Assembly: GCF_003337555.1 (NCBI RefSeq)
Contig: NZ_QPJK01000003.1
Location: 550,115-614,114 of the forward strand
Direction: 5' to 3'
DNA from: Pseudorhodoferax soli
Lineage (GTDB): Bacteria; Pseudomonadota; Gammaproteobacteria; Burkholderiales; Burkholderiaceae_C
Length of the DNA stretch: 64,000 nt
Shown: one piece after another, positions 19,939-30,971 of the stretch
Layout: each line of letters starts with the position of its first letter
How positions within the stretch are numbered: position 1 is the first letter of the stretch
Notes under the pieces: generated by a model
What the model was told of the DNA's origin: nothing
Databases searched by the model: none
The model's input: only the letters and a program-made list of their open reading frames with translations
Position numbers and translations under genes: made by a program

Positions 19939-21282
19939 GTGGACCACCAACCCGTTGCGCAACCGTTCTACAAGAGCCTGTACTTCCAGGTCATCACCGC
20001 CATCGTGATCGGCGTGCTGCTGGGGCACTTCTGGCCCGAGACCGGCGCCGCCATGAAACCGCTGGGCGACGGCTTCATCAAGCTGATCAAGATGATCATC
20101 GCGCCCATCATCTTCTGCACCGTCGTCGTCGGCATCGCCGGCATGGAGGACATGAAGAAGGTCGGCAAGACCGGCGGGCTGGCGCTGCTCTACTTCGAGG
20201 TCGTCAGCTCCATCGCGCTGGTGGTCGGCCTGGTCATCATCAACATCGTCAAGCCCGGGGCGGGCATGAACGTGGACGTGAGCCAGCTCGACGCCAACTC
20301 GGTGGCGGCCTACACCAAGCCCGGCCAGATGCAGGGCACGGTGGACTTCATCCTGCACGTGATCCCCAACACCGTGGTCGACGCGTTCGCCAAGGGCGAG
20401 ATCCTGCAAGTGCTGCTGTTCGCCGTGATGTTCGGCTTCGCGCTGCACAAGTTCGGCGGGCGCGGCACGCTGGTGTTCGACTTCATCGAGAAGTTCTCGC
20501 ACGTGCTGTTCGTGATCGTCGGCTACATCATGAAGGTCGCGCCCATCGGCGCCTTCGGCGCCATGGCCTTCACCATCGGCAAGTACGGTGTCAGCTCGCT
20601 GCTGCAGCTGGGCCAGCTGATGGCCACGTTCTACCTCACCTGCCTGCTGTTCATCTTCGTGGTGCTGGGGAGCATCGCGCGCTTCCATGGCTTCTCGATC
20701 TGGAAGTTCATCAAGTACATCAAGGAAGAACTGCTGATCGTGCTGGGCACCTCGTCCAGCGAATCGGTGCTGCCGCGCATGATGGCCAAGCTGGAGAACC
20801 TGGGCGCGCGCAAGTCGGTGGTCGGGTTGGTGGTGCCCACCGGCTACTCGTTCAACCTGGATGGCACGAGCATCTACCTGACCATGGCCGCGGTGTTCAT
20901 CGCCCAGGCCACCAACACGCCGCTGGACATCACGCACCAGATCACGCTGCTGCTGGTGCTGCTGCTCACGAGCAAGGGCGCCGCCGGCGTCACCGGCTCG
21001 GGCTTCATCGTGCTGGCGGCCACGCTGTCGGCGGTCGGCCATGTGCCGGTGGCCGGGCTGGCGCTGATCCTGGGCATCGACCGCTTCATGTCCGAAGCAC
21101 GCGCGCTGACCAACCTGATCGGCAACGGCGTGGCCACGGTGGTGGTGGCCAAGTGGACCAACGACCTGGACACGGAGCGCATGACGCGCATCCTCAACAA
21201 CGAGACGCCTGCGCTGACCGACGCCCCCGAAGCCGTGCTCGACAAGGTGGAGCACCACATGCCCGCGGCCCCGGCACGCTGA
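19939..21282 (+). CDS. dctA: C4-dicarboxylate transporter DctA
   Basis: The product is 447 residues of the dicarboxylate/amino acid:cation symporter family. Characteristic motifs are [21 protein letters not shown], a serine-rich loop [13 protein letters not shown] and [18 protein letters not shown], which form the substrate and cation sites. It imports succinate, fumarate and malate across the inner membrane. The GTG start at 19939 follows AAGGAGA. It lies 20 bp after maeB. A sensor-regulator pair of DctB/DctD type follows at 27.1 kb and probably controls it, but no -24/-12 sigma-54 site fits in the 20-bp gap. Confidence 0.95.
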   Translation: MDHQPVAQPFYKSLYFQVITAIVIGVLLGHFWPETGAAMKPLGDGFIKLIKMIIAPIIFCTVVVGIAGMEDMKKVGKTGGLALLYFEVVSSIALVVGLVIINIVKPGAGMNVDVSQLDANSVAAYTKPGQMQGTVDFILHVIPNTVVDAFAKGEILQVLLFAVMFGFALHKFGGRGTLVFDFIEKFSHVLFVIVGYIMKVAPIGAFGAMAFTIGKYGVSSLLQLGQLMATFYLTCLLFIFVVLGSIARFHGFSIWKFIKYIKEELLIVLGTSSSESVLPRMMAKLENLGARKSVVGLVVPTGYSFNLDGTSIYLTMAAVFIAQATNTPLDITHQITLLLVLLLTSKGAAGVTGSGFIVLAATLSAVGHVPVAGLALILGIDRFMSEARALTNLIGNGVATVVVAKWTNDLDTERMTRILNNETPALTDAPEAVLDKVEHHMPAAPAR

Positions 21283-21297
21283 GCGCAAGCCACCGCC

Positions 21298-22632
21298 ATG
21301 AACAGCCCCCAGGACAAGCACCGCGTCGTCATCGTCGGCGGCGGCGCCGGCGGTCTGGAGTTGGCCACCCGGCTGGGCGACACGCTCGGCAAGCGCGGCC
21401 GGGCCGAGATCGTGCTCATCGACAAGAACCGCACCCATGTGTGGAAGCCCAAGCTGCACGAGATCGCCTCGGGCAGCATGGACATGAGCGCGCACGAGGT
21501 CGACTACCTGGCCCAGGCGCACTGGCATGGCTTCCGCTTCCGCGTGGGCGAGCTGACCGGCATCGACCGCGACAAGCGCGAGGTGCAGGTCGCGCCCTAC
21601 CTGGACGACGAGGGCCGGCTGGTCACGCCCGCGCGCAGCTTCGGCTACGACACGCTGGTGCTGGCCATCGGCAGCCTGTCGAACGACTTCGGCACGCCCG
21701 GCGTGCGCGAGCACGCGATGCGGCTCGAATCCAAGGCCGACGCCCAGCGCTTCCATGCGCGCATGGTCAACGCCTGCATCCGCGCGCACGCGCAGACCAC
21801 GCCGCTGCTGCCCCAGCAGCTGCACGTGGCCATCATCGGCGCCGGCGCCACCGGCGTGGAGCTGGCGGCCGAGCTGCACCGCACCACGCGGGAGGTGATT
21901 GCCTACGGGCTGGACCGGGTCGACGCCGAGAAGGACATCCAGGTCAGCGTGATCGAGGCCGCCGACCGCGTGCTGCCCGCCCTGCCCGCCCGCATCTCGG
22001 CCGCCACCGAGAAGCTGCTGCGCGAACTGGGCGTGGACGTGCACACCAACGCCAAGGTGGCCGAGGTGGTGCCCGATGGCGTGCGCCTGGCGGATGGCCG
22101 CGTGCTGCCGGCCGAACTGGTGGTGTGGGCGGCCGGCGTGAAAGCGGCCGACCTGCTGCAAGGCATCGCCGGCCTGGAGACCAACCGCAGCAACCAGCTG
22201 GCCGTGCTGCCCACGCTGCAGACCACGCGCGACGAGAACGTCTTCGCCATCGGCGACTGCGCGCAATGCGCCTGGCCCGAGGCCAATGGCGGCAAAGGCG
22301 GCTTCGTGCCGCCGCGCGCGCAGGCCGCGCACCAGCAAGCATCCCACATGGCGGCGCAGATCAGGCGGCGCATGGCCGGCCAGCCCCTGAAGCCCTACCG
22401 CTACCGCGACTTCGGCTCGCTGGTGTCGCTGGGCGAGTTCAGCACGGTGGGCAACATGATGGGCGGCCTCATTGGTGGAAGCCTGATGGTGGAAGGCTGG
22501 TTCGCGCGCATCATGTACCAGTCGCTCTACAAGATGCACGAGCTGGCCCTGCATGGCACCACCAAGGTGGCGCTGGACACGCTGGCCCGCCTCATCACCC
22601 GCCGCACCGAACCGCACGTCAAGCTGCATTGA
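21298..22632 (+). CDS. ndh: Type II NADH:quinone dehydrogenase-like flavoprotein
   Basis: The product is 444 residues. It has an N-terminal FAD-binding motif VIVGGGAGGLELATRLGD, a second nucleotide-binding motif AIIGAGATGVELAAELH for NADH, and an NDH-2-like C-terminal region (KPYRYRDFGSLVSLGEFSTV, then an amphipathic tail). It transfers electrons from NADH to quinone without proton pumping, at the inner face of the membrane. Its position between dctA and phaC suggests co-expression with carbon-overflow genes, possibly for NADH disposal (inference). Confidence 0.9.
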   Translation: MNSPQDKHRVVIVGGGAGGLELATRLGDTLGKRGRAEIVLIDKNRTHVWKPKLHEIASGSMDMSAHEVDYLAQAHWHGFRFRVGELTGIDRDKREVQVAPYLDDEGRLVTPARSFGYDTLVLAIGSLSNDFGTPGVREHAMRLESKADAQRFHARMVNACIRAHAQTTPLLPQQLHVAIIGAGATGVELAAELHRTTREVIAYGLDRVDAEKDIQVSVIEAADRVLPALPARISAATEKLLRELGVDVHTNAKVAEVVPDGVRLADGRVLPAELVVWAAGVKAADLLQGIAGLETNRSNQLAVLPTLQTTRDENVFAIGDCAQCAWPEANGGKGGFVPPRAQAAHQQASHMAAQIRRRMAGQPLKPYRYRDFGSLVSLGEFSTVGNMMGGLIGGSLMVEGWFARIMYQSLYKMHELALHGTTKVALDTLARLITRRTEPHVKLH

Positions 22633-22641
22633 GGCCAACCC

Positions 22642-24261
22642 ATGACCGACCCCAAGAACCCTCCCTCCGCCAACCCGTGGTGGACCGCAACGCCAGCCGG
22701 CCAGGCCTGGCAGCAAGGCCTGGAGCAGATGCAGGCCTTCTGGTCTGCCAGCCTCAAGCCGCTGGCGCCGGCCGCCGGTGCCGCGGCCAAGCCCGCAGCC
22801 GACCGCCGCTTTGCCGCCGAGCCCTGGCAGCGCGACCCGCGCTTCGCCCAGCTCTCGCAGGGCTACCTGCAGTTCTCCACGCTGATGCGCAACGCGCTGC
22901 AGGCCGCACCGCTGGACGCACGCAGCAAGAGGCAATGGGACTTCGCGCTGCGCCAGGTGCTGGACGCCATGAGCCCGGCGAACTCCCTGGCCACCAATCC
23001 CGAGGCACTGCAGGCCGCGCTGGACAGCGGTGGCGCCAGCCTGGTCGAGGGCGCGCGCCTGCTGATGGCCGACATCGCCAAGGGCCGCGTCTCCATGTCG
23101 GACGACCAGGCCTTCGAAGTCGGCGAGAACGTGGCGACCAGCCCCGGCAGCGTGGTGTTCGAGAACGAACTCATGCAGCTCGTGCAGTACGCGCCCAGCA
23201 CGGCCAGGGTGCACAAGCGCCCGCTCGTGATCGTGCCGCCCTGCATCAACAAGTTCTACATCCTCGACCTGCAGCCCGACAACTCGCTGGTGGCCTCTGC
23301 GGTCGCGCAGGGCCACACCGTGTTCCTGGTGTCCTGGCGCAACGTCGACGCCGCGCAGGGCCACCTCGGCTGGGACGACTACGTGGAGGACGGTGTTTTG
23401 CAGGCCATCGCCGTCGCGCGCGAGATCGGCGGCGCCGACCAGGTCAACACGCTGGGCTTTTGCATCGGCGGCACCTTGCTGGGCAGCGCGCTGGCCGTGG
23501 CCGCCGCGCGCGGCGAGGCGCCGGCCGCCAGCGTCACGCTGCTCACCACCATGCTCGACTTCTCCGAGACCGGCGAGCTGGGCTTGATGGTGGACGAGGC
23601 CATGGTGGCCAAGCGCGAGGCCAGCATCGGCCGCGGCGGCCTCATGAAGGGCCGCGAGCTGGCCACCGTGTTCGCGGCGCTGCGCGCCAACGACCTGATC
23701 TGGCCCTACGTGGTGAACGGCTACCTCAAGGGCAAGGCGCCACCGGCCTTCGACCTCCTGTACTGGAACGGTGACGACACCAACCTGCCCGGCCCCATGT
23801 ACTGCTGGTACCTGCGCAACACCTACCTCGAGAACAGGCTGCGCGAGCCCGGCGGCACGGTGCAGTGCGGCGTGCCGGTGGACCTGTCGGCCATCACGGC
23901 GCCGGCCTTCGTCTACGCCTCGCGCGAAGACCACATCGTGCCCTGGCAGACCGCCTACGCCGGCACGCAACTGCTGGGCGGCGAGGTGCGCTTCGTGCTG
24001 GGCGCCAGCGGCCACATCGCCGGTGTGATCAACCCGCCAGAGAAGAAGAAGCGCAACCACTGGGTGGGCGGCCTCACCGAAGACGCTGGCGCCTGGCTGG
24101 ACCAGGCCGAGAGCGTCGACGGCAGCTGGTGGCCGGCCTGGAGCGGCTGGCTGGCCACGCACGGCGGCGCCAAGGTGGCCGCGCGCCGCACCCCGGGCAA
24201 CGCCGCCTACCCCGCCATCGAGCCCGCCCCCGGGCGCTACGTCAAGACCCAGGCCGCCTGA
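22642..24261 (+). CDS. phaC: Class I polyhydroxyalkanoate synthase
   Basis: The product is 539 residues, slightly short for class I PhaC (560-600) because of a compact N-terminus. The lipase-like box GFCIGG carries the nucleophile Cys274. Asp430 in SREDHIVPW and His458 in ASGHIAGVINPP complete the catalytic triad. It polymerises (R)-3-hydroxybutyryl-CoA into PHB at the granule surface. It is followed by phaA (46 bp) and phaB (30 bp), the classical phaCAB order of Cupriavidus. Confidence 0.96.
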   Translation: MTDPKNPPSANPWWTATPAGQAWQQGLEQMQAFWSASLKPLAPAAGAAAKPAADRRFAAEPWQRDPRFAQLSQGYLQFSTLMRNALQAAPLDARSKRQWDFALRQVLDAMSPANSLATNPEALQAALDSGGASLVEGARLLMADIAKGRVSMSDDQAFEVGENVATSPGSVVFENELMQLVQYAPSTARVHKRPLVIVPPCINKFYILDLQPDNSLVASAVAQGHTVFLVSWRNVDAAQGHLGWDDYVEDGVLQAIAVAREIGGADQVNTLGFCIGGTLLGSALAVAAARGEAPAASVTLLTTMLDFSETGELGLMVDEAMVAKREASIGRGGLMKGRELATVFAALRANDLIWPYVVNGYLKGKAPPAFDLLYWNGDDTNLPGPMYCWYLRNTYLENRLREPGGTVQCGVPVDLSAITAPAFVYASREDHIVPWQTAYAGTQLLGGEVRFVLGASGHIAGVINPPEKKKRNHWVGGLTEDAGAWLDQAESVDGSWWPAWSGWLATHGGAKVAARRTPGNAAYPAIEPAPGRYVKTQAA

Positions 24262-24307
24262 GGCCGCCCCCTTCCATTTCCGTTTCACAACCCCAAGGAG
24301 ACTCCCC

Positions 24308-25492
24308 ATGTCAGAAGACATCGTCATCGTCGCCGCCGCCCGCACAGCCGTCGGCAAATTCGGCGGCAGCCTGGCCAAGATCCCGGCACCCGAGCTGGGC
24401 GCAGCGGTGCTCAAGGAACTGCTGGTGCGCGCCAAGCTCAGCCCCGAACAGATCAACGAAGTGATCCTGGGCCAGGTGCTGGCCGCCGGCTCGGGCCAGA
24501 ACCCGGCCCGCCAGGCTGTCATCAAGGGCGGCCTGGCGCAGGCCACGCCCGGCCTGACGATCAATGCCGTGTGTGGCTCGGGCCTCAAGGCCGTGATGCT
24601 GGCCGCCCAGGCCGTGGCCTATGGCGATTCCGAGATCGTCATCGCCGGTGGCCAGGAGAACATGAGCGCCGCCCCGCACGTGCTGCTGGGCTCGCGCGAC
24701 GGCCAGCGCATGGGCGACTGGAAGATGACCGATTCCATGATCACCGACGGCCTGTGGGACGTCTACAACCAGTACCACATGGGCATCACGGCCGAGAACG
24801 TGGCCAAGAAGTACAGCATCAGCCGCGAGGCGCAGGACGCACTCGCGCTGGGCAGCCAGCAGAAGGCTGCCGCCGCCCAGGAAGCCGGCCGGTTCAAGGA
24901 CGAGATCGTCCCCTTCACGATCCCGCAGAAGAAGGGCGACCCCATCGTCTTCGCCAACGACGAGTTCATCAACAAGAAGACCAGCGCCGAAGCCCTGGCC
25001 GGCCTGCGCCCCGCCTTCGACAAGGCCGGCGGCGTCACGGCCGGCAATGCCTCCGGCATCAACGACGGCGCCGCCGGCGTGGTCGTCATGACGGACAAGA
25101 AAGCCGCCGCCCTGGGCCTGACCCCGCTGGGCCGCATCGCCAGCTTCGCCACCGTGGGCCTGGACCCGGCCATCATGGGCATGGGCCCGGTGCCGGCGGC
25201 GCGCAAGGCGCTGGAGCGCGCCGGCTGGAAGCCGGGCGACCTGGACCTGTTGGAGATCAACGAAGCCTTCGCGGCCCAGGCCTGCGCCGTCAACAACGAG
25301 ATGGGCTGGGACACCAGCAAGGTCAACGTGAACGGCGGCGCGATTGCCATCGGCCACCCGATCGGTGCGTCCGGCTGCCGCATCCTGGTCACGCTGCTGC
25401 ACGAGATGGCACGGCGCGACGCCAAGAAGGGCATCGCCTCGCTGTGCATCGGCGGCGGCATGGGCGTGGCGTTGACGATCGAACGCGCGTAA
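24308..25492 (+). CDS. phaA: Acetyl-CoA acetyltransferase (beta-ketothiolase)
   Basis: The product is 394 residues, the normal thiolase length. Catalytic residues are Cys89 in NAVCGSGLKA, the His in IAIGHPIGASG, and Cys380 in SLCIGGGMG. It condenses two acetyl-CoA to acetoacetyl-CoA, the first step of PHB synthesis. The Shine-Dalgarno AAGGAGA precedes ATG 24308. Its place between phaC and phaB supports a PHB role over fatty-acid oxidation. Confidence 0.96.
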   Translation: MSEDIVIVAAARTAVGKFGGSLAKIPAPELGAAVLKELLVRAKLSPEQINEVILGQVLAAGSGQNPARQAVIKGGLAQATPGLTINAVCGSGLKAVMLAAQAVAYGDSEIVIAGGQENMSAAPHVLLGSRDGQRMGDWKMTDSMITDGLWDVYNQYHMGITAENVAKKYSISREAQDALALGSQQKAAAAQEAGRFKDEIVPFTIPQKKGDPIVFANDEFINKKTSAEALAGLRPAFDKAGGVTAGNASGINDGAAGVVVMTDKKAAALGLTPLGRIASFATVGLDPAIMGMGPVPAARKALERAGWKPGDLDLLEINEAFAAQACAVNNEMGWDTSKVNVNGGAIAIGHPIGASGCRILVTLLHEMARRDAKKGIASLCIGGGMGVALTIERA

Positions 25493-25522
25493 TTTTTTTC
25501 AACACGACGAGGAGAGACAGAC

Positions 25523-26272
25523 ATGAGCGAGAACAACAAGGTGGTGCTGGTCACCGGCGGCATGGGCGGACTGGGCGAGACCATCTCGACCAAGATGGTG
25601 GATGCGGGCTACACGGTGGCCGTGACCTATTCGCCGGGCAACACATCGCACGCGCAGTGGGTGGACCAGATGGCGTCGCGCGGCTACAAGATCACGGCCG
25701 TGGCCTGCGACGTGGCCGACTACGACTCCTGCGTGCGGGCCGTGGGCGAGGTGCAGGCCGTGCTGGGCCCCATCGACGTGCTGGTGAATAACGCCGGCAT
25801 CACACGCGACATGACCTTCAAGAAGATGGACACGGTCAACTGGAACGCGGTGATGCGGACCAACCTGGACAGCCTGTTCAACATGAGCAAGCAGGTCGCT
25901 GACGGCATGGTGGAGCGCGGCTGGGGCCGCATCATCAACGTCTCTTCCGTCAACGGCTCCAAGGGCGCGTTCGGCCAGACCAACTATTCGGCCGCCAAGG
26001 CCGGCGTGCACGGCTTCACCAAGGCGCTGGCGCTGGAAGTGGCCAAGAAGGGCGTGACGGTCAACACCATCTCGCCGGGCTACATCGGCACCAAGATGGT
26101 CACGGCGATTCCGAAGGAAGTGCTGGACAGCAAGATCCTGCCGCACATCCCGGTCGGCCGCCTGGGCAAGCCGGAGGAAGTGGCGGGCCTGATCATCTAC
26201 CTGGCCTCGGAAGAAGCCGCCTTCGTGACGGGCGCGAACATCGCCATCAATGGCGGCCAACACATGCAATGA
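25523..26272 (+). CDS. phaB: Acetoacetyl-CoA reductase
   Basis: The product is 249 residues, a short-chain dehydrogenase with cofactor motif TGGMGGLGE, NNAGITRD, and the catalytic Ser, Tyr and Lys in NVSSVNGSKGAFGQTNYSAAK. The sequence TRDMTFKKM and C-terminal ANIAINGGQHMQ are hallmarks of PhaB. It reduces acetoacetyl-CoA to (R)-3-hydroxybutyryl-CoA with NADPH. The preceding gap has a strong AGGAGAG Shine-Dalgarno. The next gene starts 7 bp after the stop. Confidence 0.96.
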   Translation: MSENNKVVLVTGGMGGLGETISTKMVDAGYTVAVTYSPGNTSHAQWVDQMASRGYKITAVACDVADYDSCVRAVGEVQAVLGPIDVLVNNAGITRDMTFKKMDTVNWNAVMRTNLDSLFNMSKQVADGMVERGWGRIINVSSVNGSKGAFGQTNYSAAKAGVHGFTKALALEVAKKGVTVNTISPGYIGTKMVTAIPKEVLDSKILPHIPVGRLGKPEEVAGLIIYLASEEAAFVTGANIAINGGQHMQ

Positions 26273-26279
26273 GCACGAC

Positions 26280-26978
26280 ATGATCTTCAAACACGGCATC
26301 GACCAGGCCGCACTGGTCACGCAATTCACCGAAGCCTCGGCCAAGCAGGGCGAAACCGTTCGCAAGGCGGTGCACGAGGCCACGCTCAAGGCCTTGCAGA
26401 GCCGCGAGCTGACGCTGGCCAACATCCGCCAGGTGCTGGGCACCGTGACCAAGGCGGCCTCGGCCGGCGCGGCCGGCAGCCCCCTGCCGGCGCCTGACGT
26501 GGAGGCGTTGCTGGGCAAGGCCTTCGCCGGCATGGACAGCGCACTAGAGCAGGCCGTCCAGGCCAGCCAGCGCGCGCTGCAGCAGATGCTGGACCAGGGC
26601 GCCAACCTGCGCGAGACGCAGCTCAAGAAGGCGCTGGCCGACATCGAGAAGATGGAGGACGCGCTGTTCGCCAGCGTGCGCAAGGCCGCAGCCGGCGCGG
26701 GTGCGACGGCAGCCCTGCCCGAAGGCCCCTGGACGCCGGTGCTTGCCAAGCTGCAGGGCCAGCACACCGGCACCGGCGCGCGTGCCACGGCGGCCGTCGA
26801 GCAGCTGATGGCCGACACGCAGAAGAGCCTGCGCGACGGACGGGCCATGGGCCTGCGCGTCTCGCAGGCCATGCTGGACAGCTACGCCACGCTGGTCAGC
26901 GGCGTGCTGATCGGCATGTCCGATGCGCTGCAGCGGGGCGCCGCGCCCGCAGCGGCCAAGAAGACCGCCAGGCGCTGA
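26280..26978 (+). CDS. PHA-operon-linked helical protein (phasin-like or DUF6781-like)
   Basis: The product is 232 residues, Ala/Gln/Lys-rich and almost wholly predicted helical, with heptad-like stretches (about 120-200) and a basic tail AAKKTARR. There is no signal peptide or membrane helix. It lacks the classic phasin motif, but composition, amphipathic helices and position 7 bp after phaB suggest a granule-associated or regulatory partner of PHB metabolism. From memory, similar proteins next to phaB in Comamonadaceae are labelled DUF6781. The KKTARR-like basic tail could also contact DNA, as in PhaM-type proteins. Function is inferred from context only. Confidence 0.75.
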   Translation: MIFKHGIDQAALVTQFTEASAKQGETVRKAVHEATLKALQSRELTLANIRQVLGTVTKAASAGAAGSPLPAPDVEALLGKAFAGMDSALEQAVQASQRALQQMLDQGANLRETQLKKALADIEKMEDALFASVRKAAAGAGATAALPEGPWTPVLAKLQGQHTGTGARATAAVEQLMADTQKSLRDGRAMGLRVSQAMLDSYATLVSGVLIGMSDALQRGAAPAAAKKTARR

Positions 26979-27091
26979 TCCACCACGGGCACAGCGGACG
27001 ATGGACGACGCCCCGCAAAGAAAGTCGCCCCTGCGGCCAGCCCGGGGCTGCTCCCGATGCGGCGCCTGCCAGCTTGTGCAATAAGGGGCGC

Positions 27092-28881
27092 ATGGGCTCG
27101 GTTGGCGACGCGCGTTCTCCGCAATCCCGGCGCCGGTGGCGCTGGGCACGCTGGAGCGCCGCGCTGGCCCTGGTGGCGCTGGCAGCGGTCGCCGGCCACC
27201 GGCTGGCCCTGCATGCCGCCGTCGACCGCCTGCGCGAGGCGGCCGACCACCGGCTCGACATGCTGGCCAGCGCGCTCGAGTCCGAGCTGACCCGCTTCGC
27301 GCACCTGCCCGCGCTGCTGGAGATGATGCCGGTGGTGCCCGCGCTGCTGGCCGCGCCGGCCGACGCCGCGCTGCGCGCCGCCGTCAACCGCTACCTGGGC
27401 GGCGTGAACGCCACCGCCGGCGCCGACATGCTCTATGTGCTGGACGCGGCCGGCGTCTCGTTGGCCGCCTCCGACTTCGACAAGCCGGGCACCACCGTGG
27501 GCCAGGACCTGTCGTTCCGCCCGTACGTCGCCGACGCCCTGCAGCACGGGCATGGCAGCTTCTACGGCATGGGCATCACCAGCAAGCGGCCGGGCTATTT
27601 CGTGTCGTATGCGCTGCGCGACGACCTGCCGGCGCGCGGCGTGGTGGCCGTCAAGGTCGACCTGGCCGGCACCGAGCGCAGCTGGCGCAGCCTGCCGGGC
27701 GACGTGGTGCTGCTCGACGAGCGCGGCGTGGTCATCCTCTCGACGCGCGACGAACTGCGCTTTCGCCCGGTCCGCCCGCTCGACGCGTTGCAGCTGGCCG
27801 AGCTGGAGCGCGCCCGCCCCTATGGCAACGCCGCACTGCAGCCCCTGCCCTGGACGCACCGCGAGCAGCTCGCCCGCCAGGTGTCGGTCATCGCACTCGA
27901 AGGGCGCGACCAGCTGGCCAGCGCACGCACGCTGCGCAGTGCGCCGTGGCAGCTGATCGCCCTGGACGACCTGGCGCCCGCGCGCACATCGGCCCGCAAT
28001 GGCGCCTTCACGGCTGCGCTGGCCATGTCGGTGCTGCTGCTGCTGGCCGTGACGCTGTGGCAGCGCCGCCGCGCCGTGCGCCACAAGCTGGCCAACCAGG
28101 CGGCGCTGCAGCAGGCGCACGACACGCTGGAATCGACCGTCGTCGCGCGGACGGCGCAGTTGCGCGAGGCGCAGAACGAACTCGTGCACGCTGGCAAGAT
28201 GGGCGCGCTGGGCCAGATGTCCGCCGGCCTGGTGCACGAGCTGAACCAGCCGCTCACCGCGATGCGCACGCTGGCCGAGAGTGCCGCCATCCTGCTGGAG
28301 CAGCACCGGCCGCAGGAGGTGCAGGACAACCTGCACCGCATCACGCGCATGGTCGACCGGCTGGCGCGGCTGACCACGCAGCTCAAGACCTTCGCGCACA
28401 AGGCCGAGACGCCGGGCGCGCCGGTGCCGCTGGCGCATTGCCTGGCCGATGCGCAGGCCAGCGTGGCCGAGGCCGCCCGGCAGGCCGGGGTGCAAACCGT
28501 GCTCGATCTGCAACCGCCCGAGCTGCAGGTGCTGGCGGACGAGGCCGCGCTGAGCAGCGTGCTGGTGAACCTGATGCGCAACGCGATCGAGGCCATGCAG
28601 GCCACGCCCGAGCGCACGCTGCGCATCACGGCGCAGCGCCGCGGCGGGCGCGCCGTGGTCGAGGTGCGCGACACCGGCCACGGCATCGCCGCCGACATCC
28701 TGCCGCGCCTGTTCGAACCCTTTGTGACCAGCAAGCCGGCCGGCGCCGGGCTGGGTCTGGGGCTGGTGATCTCGGCGCAGCTGCTGCGCGCGCTGAACGG
28801 CAGCCTGAGCGCCCACAACACGGCGGGTGGCGGCGCCTGCTTCGTGATCGAACTCGACGCCGTGCCCCCATCTCCCACAAC

Positions 28882-28885
<4 letters not shown>
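27092..28885 (+). CDS. dctB: C4-dicarboxylate sensor histidine kinase (DctB type)
   Basis: The product is 597 residues. TM1 is at about 17-37, a periplasmic sensor domain with the double-PAS/Cache pattern follows (about 40-300, LDAAGVSLAASDFDKPGTTV), and TM2 is at about 305-324. A coiled segment leads to the DHp domain with phospho-accepting His382 in GLVHELNQPLTAMRTLAES, then an HATPase_c domain (N-box LMRNAIEAMQ, G boxes DTGHGI and GAGLGLGL). This is the DctB architecture. It should sense succinate, fumarate or malate and phosphorylate DctD. ATG 27092 was chosen over TTG 27074. It overlaps dctD by ATGA. Confidence 0.93.
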
Positions 28886-30248
<1,363 letters not shown>

Positions 30249-30252
<4 letters not shown>

Positions 30253-30971
30253 CCGCCCGGTGGGGTGGCGCCAGGCGACTGGTACTGGTGCCAGCCCCGG
30301 GCCCGGAGCTGGCAGGCAGGACAGTCGCCGCAGCCATAGCCCCAGGCGTGCAGCGCACCGCGCTCGCCCAGGTAGCAGGTGTGGGTGTGCTCCACGATCA
30401 GCCCGACCAGCGCGCTGCCGCCCAGGCGCTCGGCCAGGCGCCAGGTGTCGGCCTTGTCGATCCACATGAGGGGCGTGTCGATCAGGATGCGCCGGTCCAT
30501 GCCCAGCGACAGCGCGATCTGCATGGCCTTGATGGTGTCGTCGCGGCAATCCGGGTAGCCGGAGAAATCGGTCTCGCAGACGCCCGTGACCAGCACGTCC
30601 AGCCCGCGCCGGTAGGCCAGCGCGGCTGCCAGTGTCAGGAACAGGAGGTTGCGGCCCGGCACGAAGCTGTTGGGCAGGCCCTGCTCCTGCATTTCCATGG
30701 CGATGTCGCGCGTGAGCGAGGTCTCACTGATCTCGCCGAGCACGGGCACGGCCAGCAGGTGGTCTTCGCCCAGGCGCTCCGCCCAGTGCGGGAACTGCGC
30801 GCGGAACTGGCGCAGCACCTCGAGCCGCGCATCGAGCTCGATGCGGTGGCGCTGGCCGTAGTCGAAGGCGATGGTTTCGACGCGCGCGTACTGCTCCAGC
30901 GCGTGGGCCAGGCAGGTGGTGGAATCCTGGCCGCCCGAGAACAGCACCAGGGCATTGCGGGGCAGACTCAT
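30249..30971 (-). CDS. queC: 7-cyano-7-deazaguanine synthase
   Basis: The product is 240 residues. It has the N-terminal PP-loop SGGQDSTT, block [31 protein letters not shown], and a C-terminal zinc site in [24 protein letters not shown]. QueC makes preQ0 from 7-carboxy-7-deazaguanine for queuosine tRNA modification. Its start overlaps the xylulokinase stop (ATGA), so it is the distal gene of the polyol operon, an unexpected partner. No queD or queE is in the window. Confidence 0.95.

Noticed and set aside
19753-24588. A 1611-codon open frame antisense to malic enzyme, dctA, ndh and phaC
   Set aside because: Its His/Arg/Gln/Gly-rich composition is that of the reverse complement of GC-rich coding DNA, and it opposes four well-identified genes. 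Similar long antisense frames oppose aceE, aceF, lpdA and the cox genes.
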